Source: Nymphaea colorata (taxonomy: Eukaryota; Streptophyta; Magnoliopsida; Nymphaeales; Nymphaeaceae). Taken from it: 64,000 nucleotides of DNA. Made by a program: the position numbers and the translations under genes. The notes under the pieces are model-generated. The model had not been told where the DNA came from. It did not search any database and worked only from the letters and a program-made list of their open reading frames with translations. The DNA lies in the NCBI RefSeq assembly GCF_008831285.2, contig NC_045139.1, forward strand, positions 34,385,706 through 34,449,705. Reading direction: 5' to 3'. Of the stretch, positions 11,479-23,514 are shown piece after piece. Position 1 is the first letter of the stretch. Every line of letters begins with the position of its first letter.

Positions 11479-11951
11479 TAAGGGTGTCAATGGATCAGAT
11501 TTGAATCAGATGCACTCTTAATTGTATCTGCTTTTTGGGATGTTCAAATATTGGAATTCGATTTGGATTTGAATATGAGTAAAAGAAAAAGTCAAATCTA
11601 AATCCAAATCTGCTTTTCACAATCTGAATCGTATTTTTCAAAGTTAAATCCGAATCCAAATCAGAATTTTAAACTGATTTGAACCATATTCCCATATGTT
11701 GAGAACAGACCTTCAGGACACTAAATATCAGACGTTTATCTAAAACTAGATCCAATTAGAATCAGAATCAAAATCAAAATCCGATTCAATATTTATTGAA
11801 ATCAAAATATGAATCCGAATCCAATCAAATGGCATTTCTTATATCCGAACTTGATTAATTGGATGTTAATTTTTTTTTTCTTTCATACCTGATTTTCAGG
11901 AAACAGTTCAATCGGATATCAGACCCCTATCAGATTTATGGACATTTCCAA
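11479..11951. mobile_element. MITE of the ATGTCAATGGATC family
   Basis: The left end TAAGGGTGTCAATGGATCAG matches the family at 6297 and 13481, and the right end GGACATTTCCA is the eroded inverse. The interior has AAATCCGAATCC words. The target duplication is not clear. Confidence 0.5.
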
Positions 11952-12494
11952 TTCTGAGACCAATCTTAGACTCAATCCCAGGCGAATGATCTGGTTCCTG
12001 CTTAAACCACCATCCTATATTACACTATGTAGATCCAATCCTCATTCCTGAAAACAAGGGAATTGTGGAAAACTGTTTCCTGATGTGTAATAAGATCCTG
12101 AAAAAGCTTCTCGTCATGTGAAGACAGAAGCCTATTATTAAACACCAGCTTTTTTGTGCAACTGGGCAAGCATTCATGTTCAATGTTTACGGGAAGGCAG
12201 AGATCTACATGTTTAGGTGTGAGTACATAAACTACTGAGCTGTTCAGATCTGGTTATGTTATGTGAGCCTCAGTCATTTCGATCTTACCGGAAATTTAAT
12301 TTTAAAAACGGGATTAATACTCAACAAATGTATATATATATACATATATATGTATATGTAAATGTATATATTATGTCCTTCAATAAGAATCAGATTTGAA
12401 TTCCAACAAATCTGCTTGGTTCTCGGCCACTTGTTAAAGTCTGTAAGTTCTGTGCTGATGCAATGTTGGTAGAAAATCCGAAGCACTGACTGTC

Positions 12495-12865
12495 AGTTTG
12501 AACAACGAACCGAGCAACTCGAGCTCAAACTGTCTTTTTTAGCAAACCAATAGAACTTCAACTTAAATTTAAGTTCTAGCTTCTACACGAGTCGACTTCG
12601 AGTTGTCTCGATTCGACCTGATTAAACTCAACTAGATTTAATGTGTACAATTACGATTTTGTTTTAATATTCAGTAGATTCGGTTAAACAAGCCCAATTA
12701 AAAAGTTGGTCATTTAAACTAATTGAGCTCGAGCTTTGACTTGGCCAACAAAGTTGAGTTCGAGCTGACATTTCCAAACTCGATTTGAGTTCGAGCCTAG
12801 TAATCCAGCAAGTCAGAGTCAAGCTTGAGATGGCCGAGGTGACTCTGTTCATGTTGAGCACTACC
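12495..12865. mobile_element. TCGAG-rich MITE-like block
   Basis: Starts near CAGTTTGAACAACGAACCGAG and ends near CATGTTGAGCACTAC, with internal AACTCGAGCTC and GAGTTCGAGC words as in the other TCGAG-family copies. The ends are eroded and approximate. It also holds short meaningless open frames. Confidence 0.45.
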
Positions 12866-13089
12866 AGCAGAGTGCCCGTCCCTGATCCAAACCCCCATCA
12901 GGATATATATCTAAGCCCCGAACATGGGATTCGGTCATGAAGGCTGGAAAAAATGAAAATACTCTTGTATGTTGATGAAAAGGCACATTCCTAAGGACCA
13001 AAACAAAGGGAATTTTTTTTTTTTGAAAAAAAAAAATCATAGTGCATAGCATAGCCGGTCGGGCTGATGATGAGGAAACAAAATTCATA

Positions 13090-13309
13090 AAGCATTGATG
13101 CATCCCTACAACTATGGAACTATAAAGATGAAGATACACAGTATTCTCTTCACCAAGCATTCATGCATCCCTGGAACTATGGAAGTATAAAGATGAAGAT
13201 ACACTGTATTCTCTTCACCAAGCATTGAAGCATCCCTAGAACTATGGAACTATAAAGATGAAGATACACTGTATTCTCTTCACCAAGCATTGATGCATCT
13301 CTAGAACTG
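13090..13309. repeat. 65-bp minisatellite, about 3.4 units
   Basis: The unit start AGCATTGATGCATCCCT recurs at 13091, 13156, 13221 and 13286, exactly 65 bp apart. Each unit contains AACTATGGAA, TATAAAGATGAAGATACAC and TATTCTCTTCACCA. Units differ by a few bases and the last is cut short at about 13309. There are no unique spacers, so this is not a CRISPR array. Confidence 0.95.
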
Positions 13310-13480
13310 GAAAGGGGTTTTGGCTTTTATCCAGGCAATGGGCTTCCTCTTAGTCCCGAAAATAAGCCTTTTTGGAAGACAATAATAGCCCTCGCAGGAT
13401 CTTGTATGAGGAGTTGAAGACATGGTTTTGGCCCTCATCAAAACCCGTCTAAGTAGAAGTGCTAGAAGTCGGTTTATGCG

Positions 13481-13899
13481 TAGAGATGTCAATGGATCAT
13501 ATTCAAATAGGATGTGCCATTAGCACTATCTGTTTGTTTTTTTCGAATACTTAAGTTTGGATTCAAATATGAATAAAGAGAAGTCATATTTGTAGCTGAA
13601 TCTGAAATCCAATTTCATAATTCGAATCCAATCCGAATTTGATTTTCACATTCATATCCGAATTCAAATCAAAATTTTGATCTGTTTCGCTGATTTTCGA
13701 AATGTAAGAGCATTGGACATAAGGTATTTATTTTAAAAATAAATTTGACCCAAATCTGAATATGATTGGATGTCGTTTCTTAAAACTGAATTCGTTCCCA
13801 TTTGTTAATTGAATATTAATTTTTTTTCATATTCAAAATTTTCAGAATGGTTCGGACGAATATTTAATCTAAATCGAATCAATATACTGACATCCATAC
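13481..13899. mobile_element. MITE of the ATGTCAATGGATC family
   Basis: The left end TAGAGATGTCAATGGATC and the right end TGACATCCATA are imperfect inverted repeats, as in 6297-6722. It is AT-rich with AATCCGAATTTG words and non-coding. Confidence 0.55.
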
Positions 13900-14727
13900 T
13901 CATATGCACGAACTCATTGTAAGATCTGTCATGCATTAGGGTGTGAAATGACTAGATTGGGCCTTTTCTCAAATGGAAAGAGCTCCATAAGGACAAAAAA
14001 AAAATGGAAATTGGCCAAAACTAAAATTTTCAAACTCCATTTAAAAAAAAAGATTAAAATGTCCCTTAATGTGTTTGTTGCATATTTGTTGCATGCATTG
14101 GTAGTGTACATAAAGAAAAAATCTCCATCTTTTATGAAAATATTTTCATTGGTTTATCGATTTTCATATTTTCTTACCCCCTGCACAAGCAAATTTGATT
14201 ATTTTAGTAATGTATTTGAGTTGCCGTTTTCCCTTTTTCTTCTTCTTCTTCTTTTTTTTTTTTGGAGTTTGTGTTTTGCTTCTATTCTAACTCAAATGAA
14301 TATTTTGTTACAAAAATAAGCCCCGTTTAAAAATTCAGCCGAACCGCTCAATCATAGCAAACAAAAGATATGGGGATATAAATTTTCTAAAAAAAAATTG
14401 AAAGATAACAAGAAAACTACAATTATTCAAAAACAATTGAAATGATAACAGCCCATGAATTGAATGAATTTTCACCAAATTTGATCTCAATCGATCAATT
14501 TAAGCTGATTTCTACGGTAACTGTATCTTTGTCCATCGGGGGCAGCAGGGCTGCATATTCAAAGGGATAGTCTTACAGCAGGAAGATTAACATACTGATT
14601 TATGTATCTATCCTAAAAAATTGGACAGACTCTCAATCTACCTAAATCTTTAAAGCAGATATATACAAATGGCCTCCAGAACCAGAACTTATTGTTTTCT
14701 GAAGGTGAATACATCAATCAAGCTTGA
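13900..14727. other. Intergenic DNA, no gene recognised
   Basis: AT-rich DNA with A- and T-runs. A 123-codon plus-strand frame (13948-14319) is Phe/Lys/Leu-rich, as expected of AT-rich junk DNA, and is not called. Confidence 0.4.
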
Positions 14728-15029
14728 TCAGCCATTAGGTGGTTTTTCGTACTGTAGAACTAAGCCACGGTGCACCAACTTTCCGCTGATTTTCTTCTAA
14801 ATCTGCAGTGTCAGTTTGAGCGTCACCTCATCGCCGACGTTGAACTTCGAGAATCTCTTGTGCTGGCCGGCCATTTTTTCGTGTCATGAACGGCCTTGGT
14901 CAGATAGGCTTTGTCATTCTCGAGCCAGTCTTGCTGCTCCTGCATGAACAAGTTGCCGTTGGGCACTCGTCCTCCCCGACTATTGCTAAGTCCGCAGGAG
15001 TTAAGGGTTGCTGAGCATATTATTGCCAA
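14728..15029 (-). pseudogene. Ty3/gypsy integrase C-terminal fragment, broken
   Basis: The upstream part reads QEQQDWLENDKAYLTKAVHD, the usual linker before the C-terminal domain of plant gypsy integrases. It is followed, after a frame change at the A-run near 14873, by FNVGDEVTLKL and LVHRGLV. These match the conserved VGD-V-LKL...HRGL-P-Y segment leading to the GPY/F domain (family knowledge). A TAG codon replaces the usual Trp after LQI, and the reading ends at a TGA at 14728-14730. It is a short orphan fragment with no LTR found nearby. Confidence 0.7.
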
Positions 15030-15835
15030 TGTTTTATGATTCTACCTTTTTTTTGGGGCAGATATATTTATCATAAGCCTCTATTGGCATTACCAAACAA
15101 GACAGTATGGAGGATTATTAATTTGATATACACAAAAAGGTTGGGAAACTTTAAAAAAAAATGAATATTTTGAAAATTTTTAAACTTTCCAACTTTCGCA
15201 TCATTAATTTAAATTAGATTTATGGGATAACATAACCAAAATGTCTTTGATGTAAGCAAATGGTCAGTGGACTAGGTTATATTATAACTATATCAAAATT
15301 ATTTATTTTTCATTCGCATCAAAATTAGTTAGGTGATTTTTCCGGTTAATGCCAAAACACTATGTGAAAAAAGACTTTAAGTGCATTTCCAAAAATCAGA
15401 CAATTGATCGCATTCTCGTTTTAAGGTAAAATAATAAACTGCCACTAAATTAATTAATAATCTATTTGTTTAAGGGTAAAATATAGACTTGAGGGTTTTC
15501 TTTAAATAACAATGTAAAAAGACATTCATCAATAAAAAAGGTCACATCAATTTTTCACAATCCCCTAGTTTTGGGTGTCCGTTTTGTTCTCAAATTTTTT
15601 CCCTTGAAAGTAGGGAATGCTTCTAGAACCCAACCTCCTAATGGCCTAGCGATTAGGGACAAAAACTTGAGGGTCAGTTTGAATACATGAAGCTCCACTG
15701 TAGAGTTGGAATTTTAGTTCAAATTCAGTAGAAAGTTTTATGAAACTTCACTGTAAAGTTAGAACTTTAGTTCAAATTCGATGGAAAGTTTCAACTGTAG
15801 ACAAACATAAAACTTTAGTGCCAAAAGTCTTAAGC
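15030..15835. other. Intergenic DNA left of the duplication, with a 53-bp doublet
   Basis: AT-rich. At about 15690-15795 a roughly 53-bp unit (CACTGTAGAGTTGGAATTTTAGTTCAAATTC-like, shown here in part) occurs twice in tandem. Homology with units B and C begins abruptly at about 15836, marking the left breakpoint of the segmental duplication. Confidence 0.55.
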
Positions 15836-16206
15836 CATTATTGCCCATCATCCGTGCTTTATTAATTAGTAACATGATGTTACATGAATGGACCGTAATA
15901 AAAATGTTATGGACTTTATAAAGGATGAAACGGACAATTGATTAGTGTTTGAATCAGAAAGTGGTTGAAATATCAAAACCTTGTGGTCAAAATTTAATAG
16001 CAGACAGCTACTTCAAAAGGCTAGCTACCAGCTCTTCAAACTGATGGTAGGTGAGGTCGTCTCCTTTTCTGCATCTGTTAATTTGGCTCCTACAACCATC
16101 TGCCATTCCAGTACCTCCATTGACCAGCAAAGCTTCTCACAGACTGAACTCATGCCTGTAGTTTTGAATACCGTGCACTGCACCAGTCTCCTGTCTCTCT
16201 CCTTCA

Positions 16207-19200
16207 TCATTTCTCTGAAAGGGACTCTGGCTTGTGATCTTGCCAATGACTCAGACGATTTTGTGCTTTCTCGACCTAAAACAAGGGAATTCGCGAGAGA
16301 GAAAATGAAAAGAAAGTGAGGAACGGAAAAAAAAAATTCCCTTCAATATAATTCATGACATGAGAAACGAAGCATGCAGAATCCATAACAAGCCCCATCT
16401 ACATGTTTAGCAAGCAAACAACATAAAATATAGCATATGTTCAAAAGGGTAGTCACCACAAATCTATCTTAAGTATTACAAATCACAAACCAAAAAAAAC
16501 ATCGTTTTATTAGATCTAGATCCAACACTGAATTAACGAATTTATTTAGAACTAAACCCATTGCTAGTTGGATCTCAATCTTGATCCATTATTAAAACAA
16601 TATTTGGATCACATGTTCCCAAATTGATAAGTCAGTTTGGGTTCCCACGTAAACAGAGATGCATTGACTAATTTTTAGAAGGAAGTGTAGTAGAGTTTGA
16701 AGTGTACCTCCTTGTTCCAGTCTGTTCGATAAGTCACCCACATTAGAATGAGGGTCTGCATTACAGTGCCTCCCAGCATACCAGACCATATTCCCTGCAT
16801 CACATGCCCATGTCATGATTCACAGGCTAGAGCACCATCAATACGACTAGGGGTGGGCATCAGGCCAGTACCCAACAGGGAGGGCCAAGCCTCAAGAGGC
16901 AGCAGGCATGGGCTACAGCCCAGCTCAAGCCTGACTTCTTATGGGGTAGGGCTGGGCATCAGGTATGAAGGCCCTGGTATAAGTTGCCCCTACTTATTAA
17001 CTTGCATTTGCAGTACCCGTGAATTGAATATTGAACATGGAAAAGAAGCAAGAACGTGACAGTGAACTTGAAAGAAACATTGAACATTCAACAACATAAA
17101 ATTTTAAGTAAAAGTGATATCAAAATAATGACCGGTGTCCGACTCCTCTCACCTTAGCGCCTAGATCGAATTTGAAGCCGAGCAATGCACCCAATGGGAT
17201 GCCTACGACGTAGTAGCACCCAACGTTCACGTAAGCCACAAATGCTTGCCACCCGCAGCCGACGGCAACCCCTATTATACGCTCATGTAGGCAATCAAGT
17301 AGAAATGGAAGAAAGACATCCAAGAAAAGTACTGGAAATAATGGAATCGTATTGTAACAAGCAAAGATTGTAAATTGTATTAAGTCTTAGAACTATTGCG
17401 TGAGTGGGAGGAGATCCACTTTGTTGAACAAAGCGAAGGGGACGCACTGACTCGAACCAGCAACCGACCACCTACCATCCAGATTTCATTGGTGTACCAA
17501 TACCCGGTCGGGCACACTTGAACGACATAACTTTGCTAGAAAATCACAATTTTGTCTAAGCATATCAACCGTTTGGATTCGTACTCAAATTTGGATCATC
17601 TTTTAACAATGAATTCAGAACCTACGCATCCCCAGAGCATCTTTATACTGGTATTTCATTGTATACTTTGGGCCTTCGATTCCAATATCATGAAAAGTCC
17701 AGCAACAAACAAACTTAGAACAATTTTGTTGGGAGTTTTTGGGTGGTCCTGGAACTTTAGTATCATCATTAAAGTTCTACTTATTACTTAGGTGGAACTT
17801 TAATTCCTCGTGTAAATTTTCAAGTCACCAAACATTATATGGTATATATAATGTGAAACTTTTGTTCCATCTGAAAGGTACCGCATGTTAAATAGCTGCC
17901 ATTCTATTATGCACACTTGGTGTGTGCAAAGAGATGTGTAATGACTAAAATACCCTGATCAAAATGGAAAAAGAAAGTTTTTAAAAAGATAAAAAGGAAA
18001 TTGTTAAAAAAACTAAAACTCTAGAAAGTATACTTCATTATGAAAAATACACTGACCCTACCTCGTTTTAGTAGTTGGGTGTATATTTGTTGCGTGGTGT
18101 CAATCTCATATTTAGTACCATGCATTCAAACGTCACCTTAACATCGGATCATGGTTTGATTTCATACTTGGTTGTGAAACTGCGTTGAAGCAATATGAAT
18201 ATTTTAACATGTTTATGAATCCAATTAAATGAATTTGAAACTTGATTTATGATTAGATATTATCAAAATATCCATTTACCTCCTTAAGTCCATTGGAATT
18301 TGGACATATTAGCCAAAGAAAGCGATCGAACGGAATACAAACAAGGAGTTAACATTGAAGTATGTAGTTACCTGAGAGGACGGGTTGGATGCCGTTGAGA
18401 AGGAGGGTGAGGGCGAGCAATGGGCAAAGATCAGACACCGCCGCCGCCACCGTCTCTCCGTCTGTAAATGCATAGCTGATGACATGGCGGAGGGCCAAGA
18501 CGATAGCGGCGCAAATGGCGGAGACGACGAGGGAGACAAGCACTACTATGACGACGGAGAACGATGCGGCCTTGGGGTTGCCGGCACCCAACTCGTTCCC
18601 CACTCTAACACTGATAAACAGAATTACAGGCAACCGATTAGCCAAGAAAATTAAACAGCATCGACATGACAATCTCTTGTGGTTGTTTTGAAGTTTATTT
18701 TTTTGCACTTATTTGATCTGGAAGTGAGTTCTAACTGTTCAAAATCATCATGTTATTCATTCGTATTGCAGTTTTTTGTGAGAAGCTGTCGAATTAATTA
18801 AGAAACTTACTTTAGCTTGTTGCAGGAAAGCTTCTGTTTTATAAGAACTGAAAGAGCAAATGGCGAAGGAAGAAATTGACATGGAGAAGGAAGAAATTGA
18901 CAGATTGAAATGCGAATGGGCAAGAGAATCAAAATTACCTTGCAGCAGCGTTGAACCCGACGGAGATCATGAAGACAAATCCAGATATCGTCATACTGCA
19001 TCCATTGGGGCAGCCAAAATTAGAAGCAAGTCTAGATAGAAAGAGATAGACGCTGTCTGTGTTCAGTCTCAGCGCATGAAACTGGTGACTTTGACTTGGT
19101 TTGGTTGAACACTGAGTCATGGGGTCGACTCTGCCGTAGATTAAACAATCTTACTCAAGTTTAATTATTAACTTTAATTCTATGCATTTGTATAAGCTCG

Positions 19201-22200
19201 AGTTTTCTGATAAGCTCTAGTTTCCATAAACAAATCGAGTTTAACGGAGCCGAATTTGAGTTGACTTGACTCGTCCTTGCATAGCTCCAGTGTTAGATGT
19301 GTATCCTAAGTGTTAGTTCTGCATCGTTTCGGCAAAGAGCTGATGGAGAGGGAGTCCGTACCAGATGGAGAGCGAGTCGAGCTCGATCTCGGCGTTCTTC
19401 AGGAGTCCCGCAAGGAGGACGAGGATCTGGAAGTACCAAGTCTCTAGGCAGAGCATGACGGCGGAGGCGGTGGAGAGCTTGAGGAAGCCGCAGAGGCCAG
19501 AGAAGGCTTTGATGGAGAAGCCGGTCCACGTCCGCTTGCAGTTGGGGCTGGTGACGATGTAGACGAACTGGGCGATTACGATGATCCACCAGGAGAGGCT
19601 GAGCACCAGCGATGCGCCAAGCAGCCCTAGCCCCATCTTGTAGACGGCCAGCCAGCTGAGGAGGAGGTGGACGAGGAGGGTGGAGGCGGAGATGATGGCG
19701 CTGGGGGCGACCAGGCTCTGCGCCTGCATGAACTTCTGGATGGGGAAGTTGATGGCGTAGGCGAATATCTGCGGGATGAGGCCCATCACGAAGACGGATG
19801 CCGCGGCGGCGATGGCAGTGGACTCCCCCAAGAAGAGCAGTATCTGCTTGGAGAAGACGTAGATGACGGTGAGGGGGATGCCCGTCAGCGTCAGCAGTAC
19901 GGCCGATCTCTGCACGTATATCCCGAGCATCTCGTATTTCTTCGCTCCGAATGCCTGGCCGCACAGTGTCTCCACCGCGCTTCCCATCCCCAACTGCATT
20001 CATCCATGACCACCATCAGATTCCGGCCCACCGGCGAACCGGACGTCCGCAATTTCTTCCTTCCATTCATTGATTCGAGTGACCGTGTTCATATTATTCG
20101 TGCCCACCATTAGATGGCAAGGCTGCGGGAGCCGGGGAGAACTTGAACCCTGCAGGCCAAGTTGCAGCGGGCTTTCATTTGCTGGACGGGTGCAAATGAG
20201 AGATTTATCAGGAGAAAGCGGCAGCACTTTCACCAGGTTTATTTGTGACGTTAAAAAGGAAGAAGGAGAAGAAAAGCATGTTGGATACATTCATTATTCC
20301 CATAGTAAAAAAAAAAAACGTATTTTTTCTAGAAAATATGTTAAAAGGGTGAAAAATAAATTGCCAAAAAAACATTATTTTGTTGTCCAAACGAAGAAAC
20401 AGGAAAACTTTTTCCCTTTTATTTGTTTTGGTAATTTTCTTACATTTTTTAATAATGAACTTTTTGTTTCTATTTTAATTTACTATTCATCTATTTATTT
20501 GTATATTGCCATATTAATTTTTTAAGATTTTATAAATTTCCAATTTTTTTTTTCTGTTTTTTCAAGCTTTGCCTGTTATACACGTGAAAATTTTGCTATT
20601 TAAAACATGAAAACCATATTTGTAGCTAAAATAATTAAGCGCATCGCAGAATTGGTCAAACATCGAAGAAAAAGGAAAAATGATAAACATATTTGTGCTA
20701 TAAAAACGAAAAAAGTTCATGCTCCTTGACGGGAAAAGCTGCATTTGAATATAGTTTTCCATCACGTCTACCCATCTATGAAGTCGAAACCCTAAAATAT
20801 TTGGATCGAATTATCCTAATGATGTAAAGATGCAAAGGATCTGAAAGAATTTCAGTTTGGAAGACGCCTTAGTACTACTACGAGATGTCTCGGTTATGTA
20901 CATTAAAATCCATGACATAGACACTCTTTGTATAATTTTGGGTATGTTGGCTCATTCTCAAGACATATATATATAAAAAAGAGAGAGAGAGAGAGAGACT
21001 TATATGTATAAATAAAACACAAAAGTTTTCAATTATAAAACAATTTAAAATAGCAAACGAACAAATGGGCGATACTGGCGGCAACCGTCCGGCGGAAGCA
21101 AAGGTCTCGGAGTTTCTATTTTGTCTTCTCCGACGTCTCACTCAGGCGACTGGAGAACACGGCGTCTAAAGACACGTCCAGAGCCAGAGGCAATCAAAAC
21201 CGTGGAGCCCGCAAAACGTAAAGGCTTTAATGGAGTTTGTCTGCCTGTCTGTGGGCTATTCATGATTACCTCGTAAGGATGAAGGTTGAAATGAACATAA
21301 CATGTGCATGGCCGTCCAGTGGGACCGGTGCTTGACAAACCGTCCAGAAAACAAAATCTCGCCAGCTTTAAGTTGACCATGTCATAAAATCCGATCTAAC
21401 AGAGAACGTACAACTTGTTCACCTACCTTCTGAATAGTTTGAAACTTCTCTATGAGCTTGATGTCACGGAACTCTAATGTAAGACAACATATAGTTTCGG
21501 ACATGAACAAGAAAAACCCAAAAGGGTAGAGGTGGTAGTTTATGAGGTGATCATGGCCGTGGCGGCCACCTGGACGGACCCCTCTCTCTCTTCTCCCACC
21601 TACTAGTCTCTATAATGTTTTTGTTGTCTGCTGTGAGAACTAGCTAATAGCTTTCTGGTGAGTGAGATGCTAATCCCACCACCTAAGCAAAAGCCCAAGC
21701 TCCTCTCCTTCTCTCTTCCCCTAACCAGTTAGTGGCTTTAAGCGCATGGATCTTCAACTCACTCAACACTTCTAAAAGCCTATTTCAAGACATCCATCAA
21801 ATAGATACTAAAAGCCACAAAAAGTATTCAAAGGAGGAGTGAAATCACATCGATAAACGTGAATGAAAGAACAAATGTGCTTACAAATGAGGTCATCCTG
21901 TCTAAGGATACGTCAACTTATTTTAATCAAATTGGATGTATCCTTGCATATATTCTCCAATTTATCGAATGGTTCAATTTTAAAAAAAGTTACTATAAGT
22001 CTATATCTGAATCCAATCTCAAGTTCACATCTCAATAGGTCTCTTCCATTTACTTTTGGATCTAGGCGCAACAATATCTGAACAAAGAAAACGTAACTCC
22101 AGTCAAGAGAAAAGTATGATAAATATTTTCATCATCTGGTATTAATTTATATATATATATATATATATATATTTATTTTTTTTTCAACCATCCATCATGA

Positions 22201-23471
22201 TGGATTAAAACTGAATAGCTCTAGATAGCCAAAGTCATCATTAAGTCATTCATCTAAACTGAAATGTTAAGAATTGACTTTGAAAATATATAGATATTGG
22301 TTACATGATACATTGTTTAAATTGAATGCAAGTACAAATCCAAATTTGGTTGGATGTTTATCCAAAACTGAATCTAAATCCGATCTGTATTTATGAATCT
22401 AATCAAGTTTCTTGATTGGATCCTATTTTTTTTCTACATATACGACCTTTTTGCAGTAATTTCATTGAATATCCAATTCAAATTCCATCTTTTAACCCCC
22501 GCCGTGATCGTTTATTTATGTGAAACATGGAAACTGAGTGGCTTTTCGTGAGAAACTAATAATTAACCCCAAAGTGAGTTTGCTTCTTGGTCCAAATCCT
22601 TGTATCGATGGTACGATGGAATGCCAGTTGCCACCTCCAAGTTAAAGCCAAAACAAATTTAAAATATGCTTGGCAAATAGCAAGGTAGAAGAAGCCAACC
22701 TTACTGAAACCTGGCCGATTCAGTGATTCACATTGAATTATGAAAAGGATATTATAAAAAGTAATTTCAAAACACATTAATAGAGAAACTTTTCTGCTTG
22801 TCATTGTCATGGATTCGATTCTAATCCAAAATAAACTTTTCTCTTCTCTTCTCTTCTCTTGTTATCAATAGAGAAAAGAAAAGAACGGTCGAACGTGAAT
22901 TGTGAAATATTTTCTCTGACTCTTGCCGTTTGTATGAAAGTTTCCTATGGTACAACTTATTGTTCTAATTAGTAAATTCCATGTGCACAAGCTACCGAAA
23001 CTTTAATGGCGATCAGAAGTTGCTTCCCTGTTGCATGTTCATGTTTATAAATGCTTAATAGATCCTGGCACGCTGCAGAATGTTGGATAGCGAGAAAGAG
23101 AAGAGAGGGAGAGGTAGAGAATGTGTAGTTACCATCAGACCGTAGGCAAAAACTTGAATGCCGGTGTTACCGAGGGAGGCAGCGGCGAGCTCGAGGTTGC
23201 CGAGGTGGCCGGAGAAGATCTGGGTAGCCATGGACATGACGTAGTTGAGCATGTAGACGAGAACGGCGGGGGCGGCCAGGTTGCAGAGCAGCCGGAGCTC
23301 AACCCAGGTTGCCGCTCGCATCCGGTGCAACCACGGCACGCCGTCGTCGTTCAGGATGCTCTCCAGCTGAGCACTCCAACTTGGGGCCGCCGGGACAGGA
23401 GGCTTTCCATCTATGGTCTGCTCCACCAGAAGTGGCTCCTTCATATCAATCTGCCCAACTCCAGAACTCAT
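16207..23471 (-). CDS. MATE1: MATE/DETOXIFICATION efflux transporter, DTX40-like, 7 exons
   Basis: Exons: 23133-23471, 19362-19993, 18939-18995, 18372-18610, 17153-17271, 16708-16794, 16207-16275. All introns are GT..AG. The total is 1542 bases, 513 aa, within the 450-550 aa usual for plant MATE proteins. The start Met opens a polar N-terminal tail of about 55 residues. Conserved blocks follow: NLAAPAV (64-70), TQIFSGHLG (83-91), [16 protein letters not shown] (115-130), [22 protein letters not shown] (344-353), [13 protein letters not shown] (about 418-430) and TYRTDWNKE at the end of exon 6. The protein ends LSEK after [15 protein letters not shown]. Plant MATE proteins have 12 membrane helices and export metabolites, flavonoids, alkaloids or organic acids in exchange for protons or sodium, at the plasma membrane or tonoplast. 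Overall wording is closest to Arabidopsis DTX40 from memory; substrate and membrane are not deducible. The gene appears intact. Confidence 0.95.
16276..18938 (-). other. MATE1 introns 3 to 6
   Basis: Intron 6 (16276-16707), intron 5 (16795-17152), intron 4 (17272-18371) and intron 3 (18611-18938) surround small exons. Intron 5 holds a short GGGTGGGCATCAGG-type MITE remnant (about 16850-16975), also present in MATE2 and MATE3. Intron 4 is AT-rich. At CCACCTACC near 17469 it lacks the MITE found at the same place in MATE2. Confidence 0.8.
19994..23132 (-). other. MATE1 intron 1, 3.1 kb
   Basis: A phase-0 intron between GLM and LGMG codons, with donor GTAACT and acceptor TGCAG. It holds a (GA)n tract at 20981-20998, a (TA)n tract at 22150-22172, and AT-rich ATCCGAATCC-type repeat words at 22340-22490. 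Intron 1 of MATE2 is the counterpart but about 1.1 kb longer. Plus-strand frames antisense to exon 2 that run into this intron are not genes. Confidence 0.8.
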
Positions 23472-23514
23472 GGCGGTCGATGGTGATCGCCAGTGACAGG
23501 ATAGCCGGCGTTTG

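Noticed and set aside
13090-13309. Regularly spaced repeats resembling a CRISPR array
   Set aside because: The whole 65-bp unit repeats without unique spacers, and the DNA is plant. It is a minisatellite.
1-15835. A new multi-gene system in the left part of the window
   Set aside because: No run of plausible coding frames with common direction or conserved domains exists here; the structure seen is explained by MITEs, microsatellites and a retrotransposon fragment.
19293-20003. Minus-strand 236-codon frame rich in Arg, His and Pro overlapping MATE1 exon 2 (also 45608-46168)
   Set aside because: It is the same strand in another frame. The MATE frame gives conserved motifs and correct splice junctions; this one gives none.
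19667-20113. Long plus-strand open frame of 148 codons rich in Gly, Asp and Glu (also 45832-46251)
   Set aside because: It lies antisense to MATE exon 2 in both copies. The GC-rich exon leaves the reverse frame open by chance, and it runs into intron 1.
20070-20525. Plus-strand 151-codon frame downstream of exon 2
   Set aside because: It lies in MATE1 intron 1, changes to Phe/Ile/Lys-rich AT sequence halfway, and is not kept in MATE2.
16207-23471. MATE1 as a pseudogene because its coding parts are in short separated frames
   Set aside because: All seven exons join in frame through GT..AG sites to a full 513-aa MATE protein.
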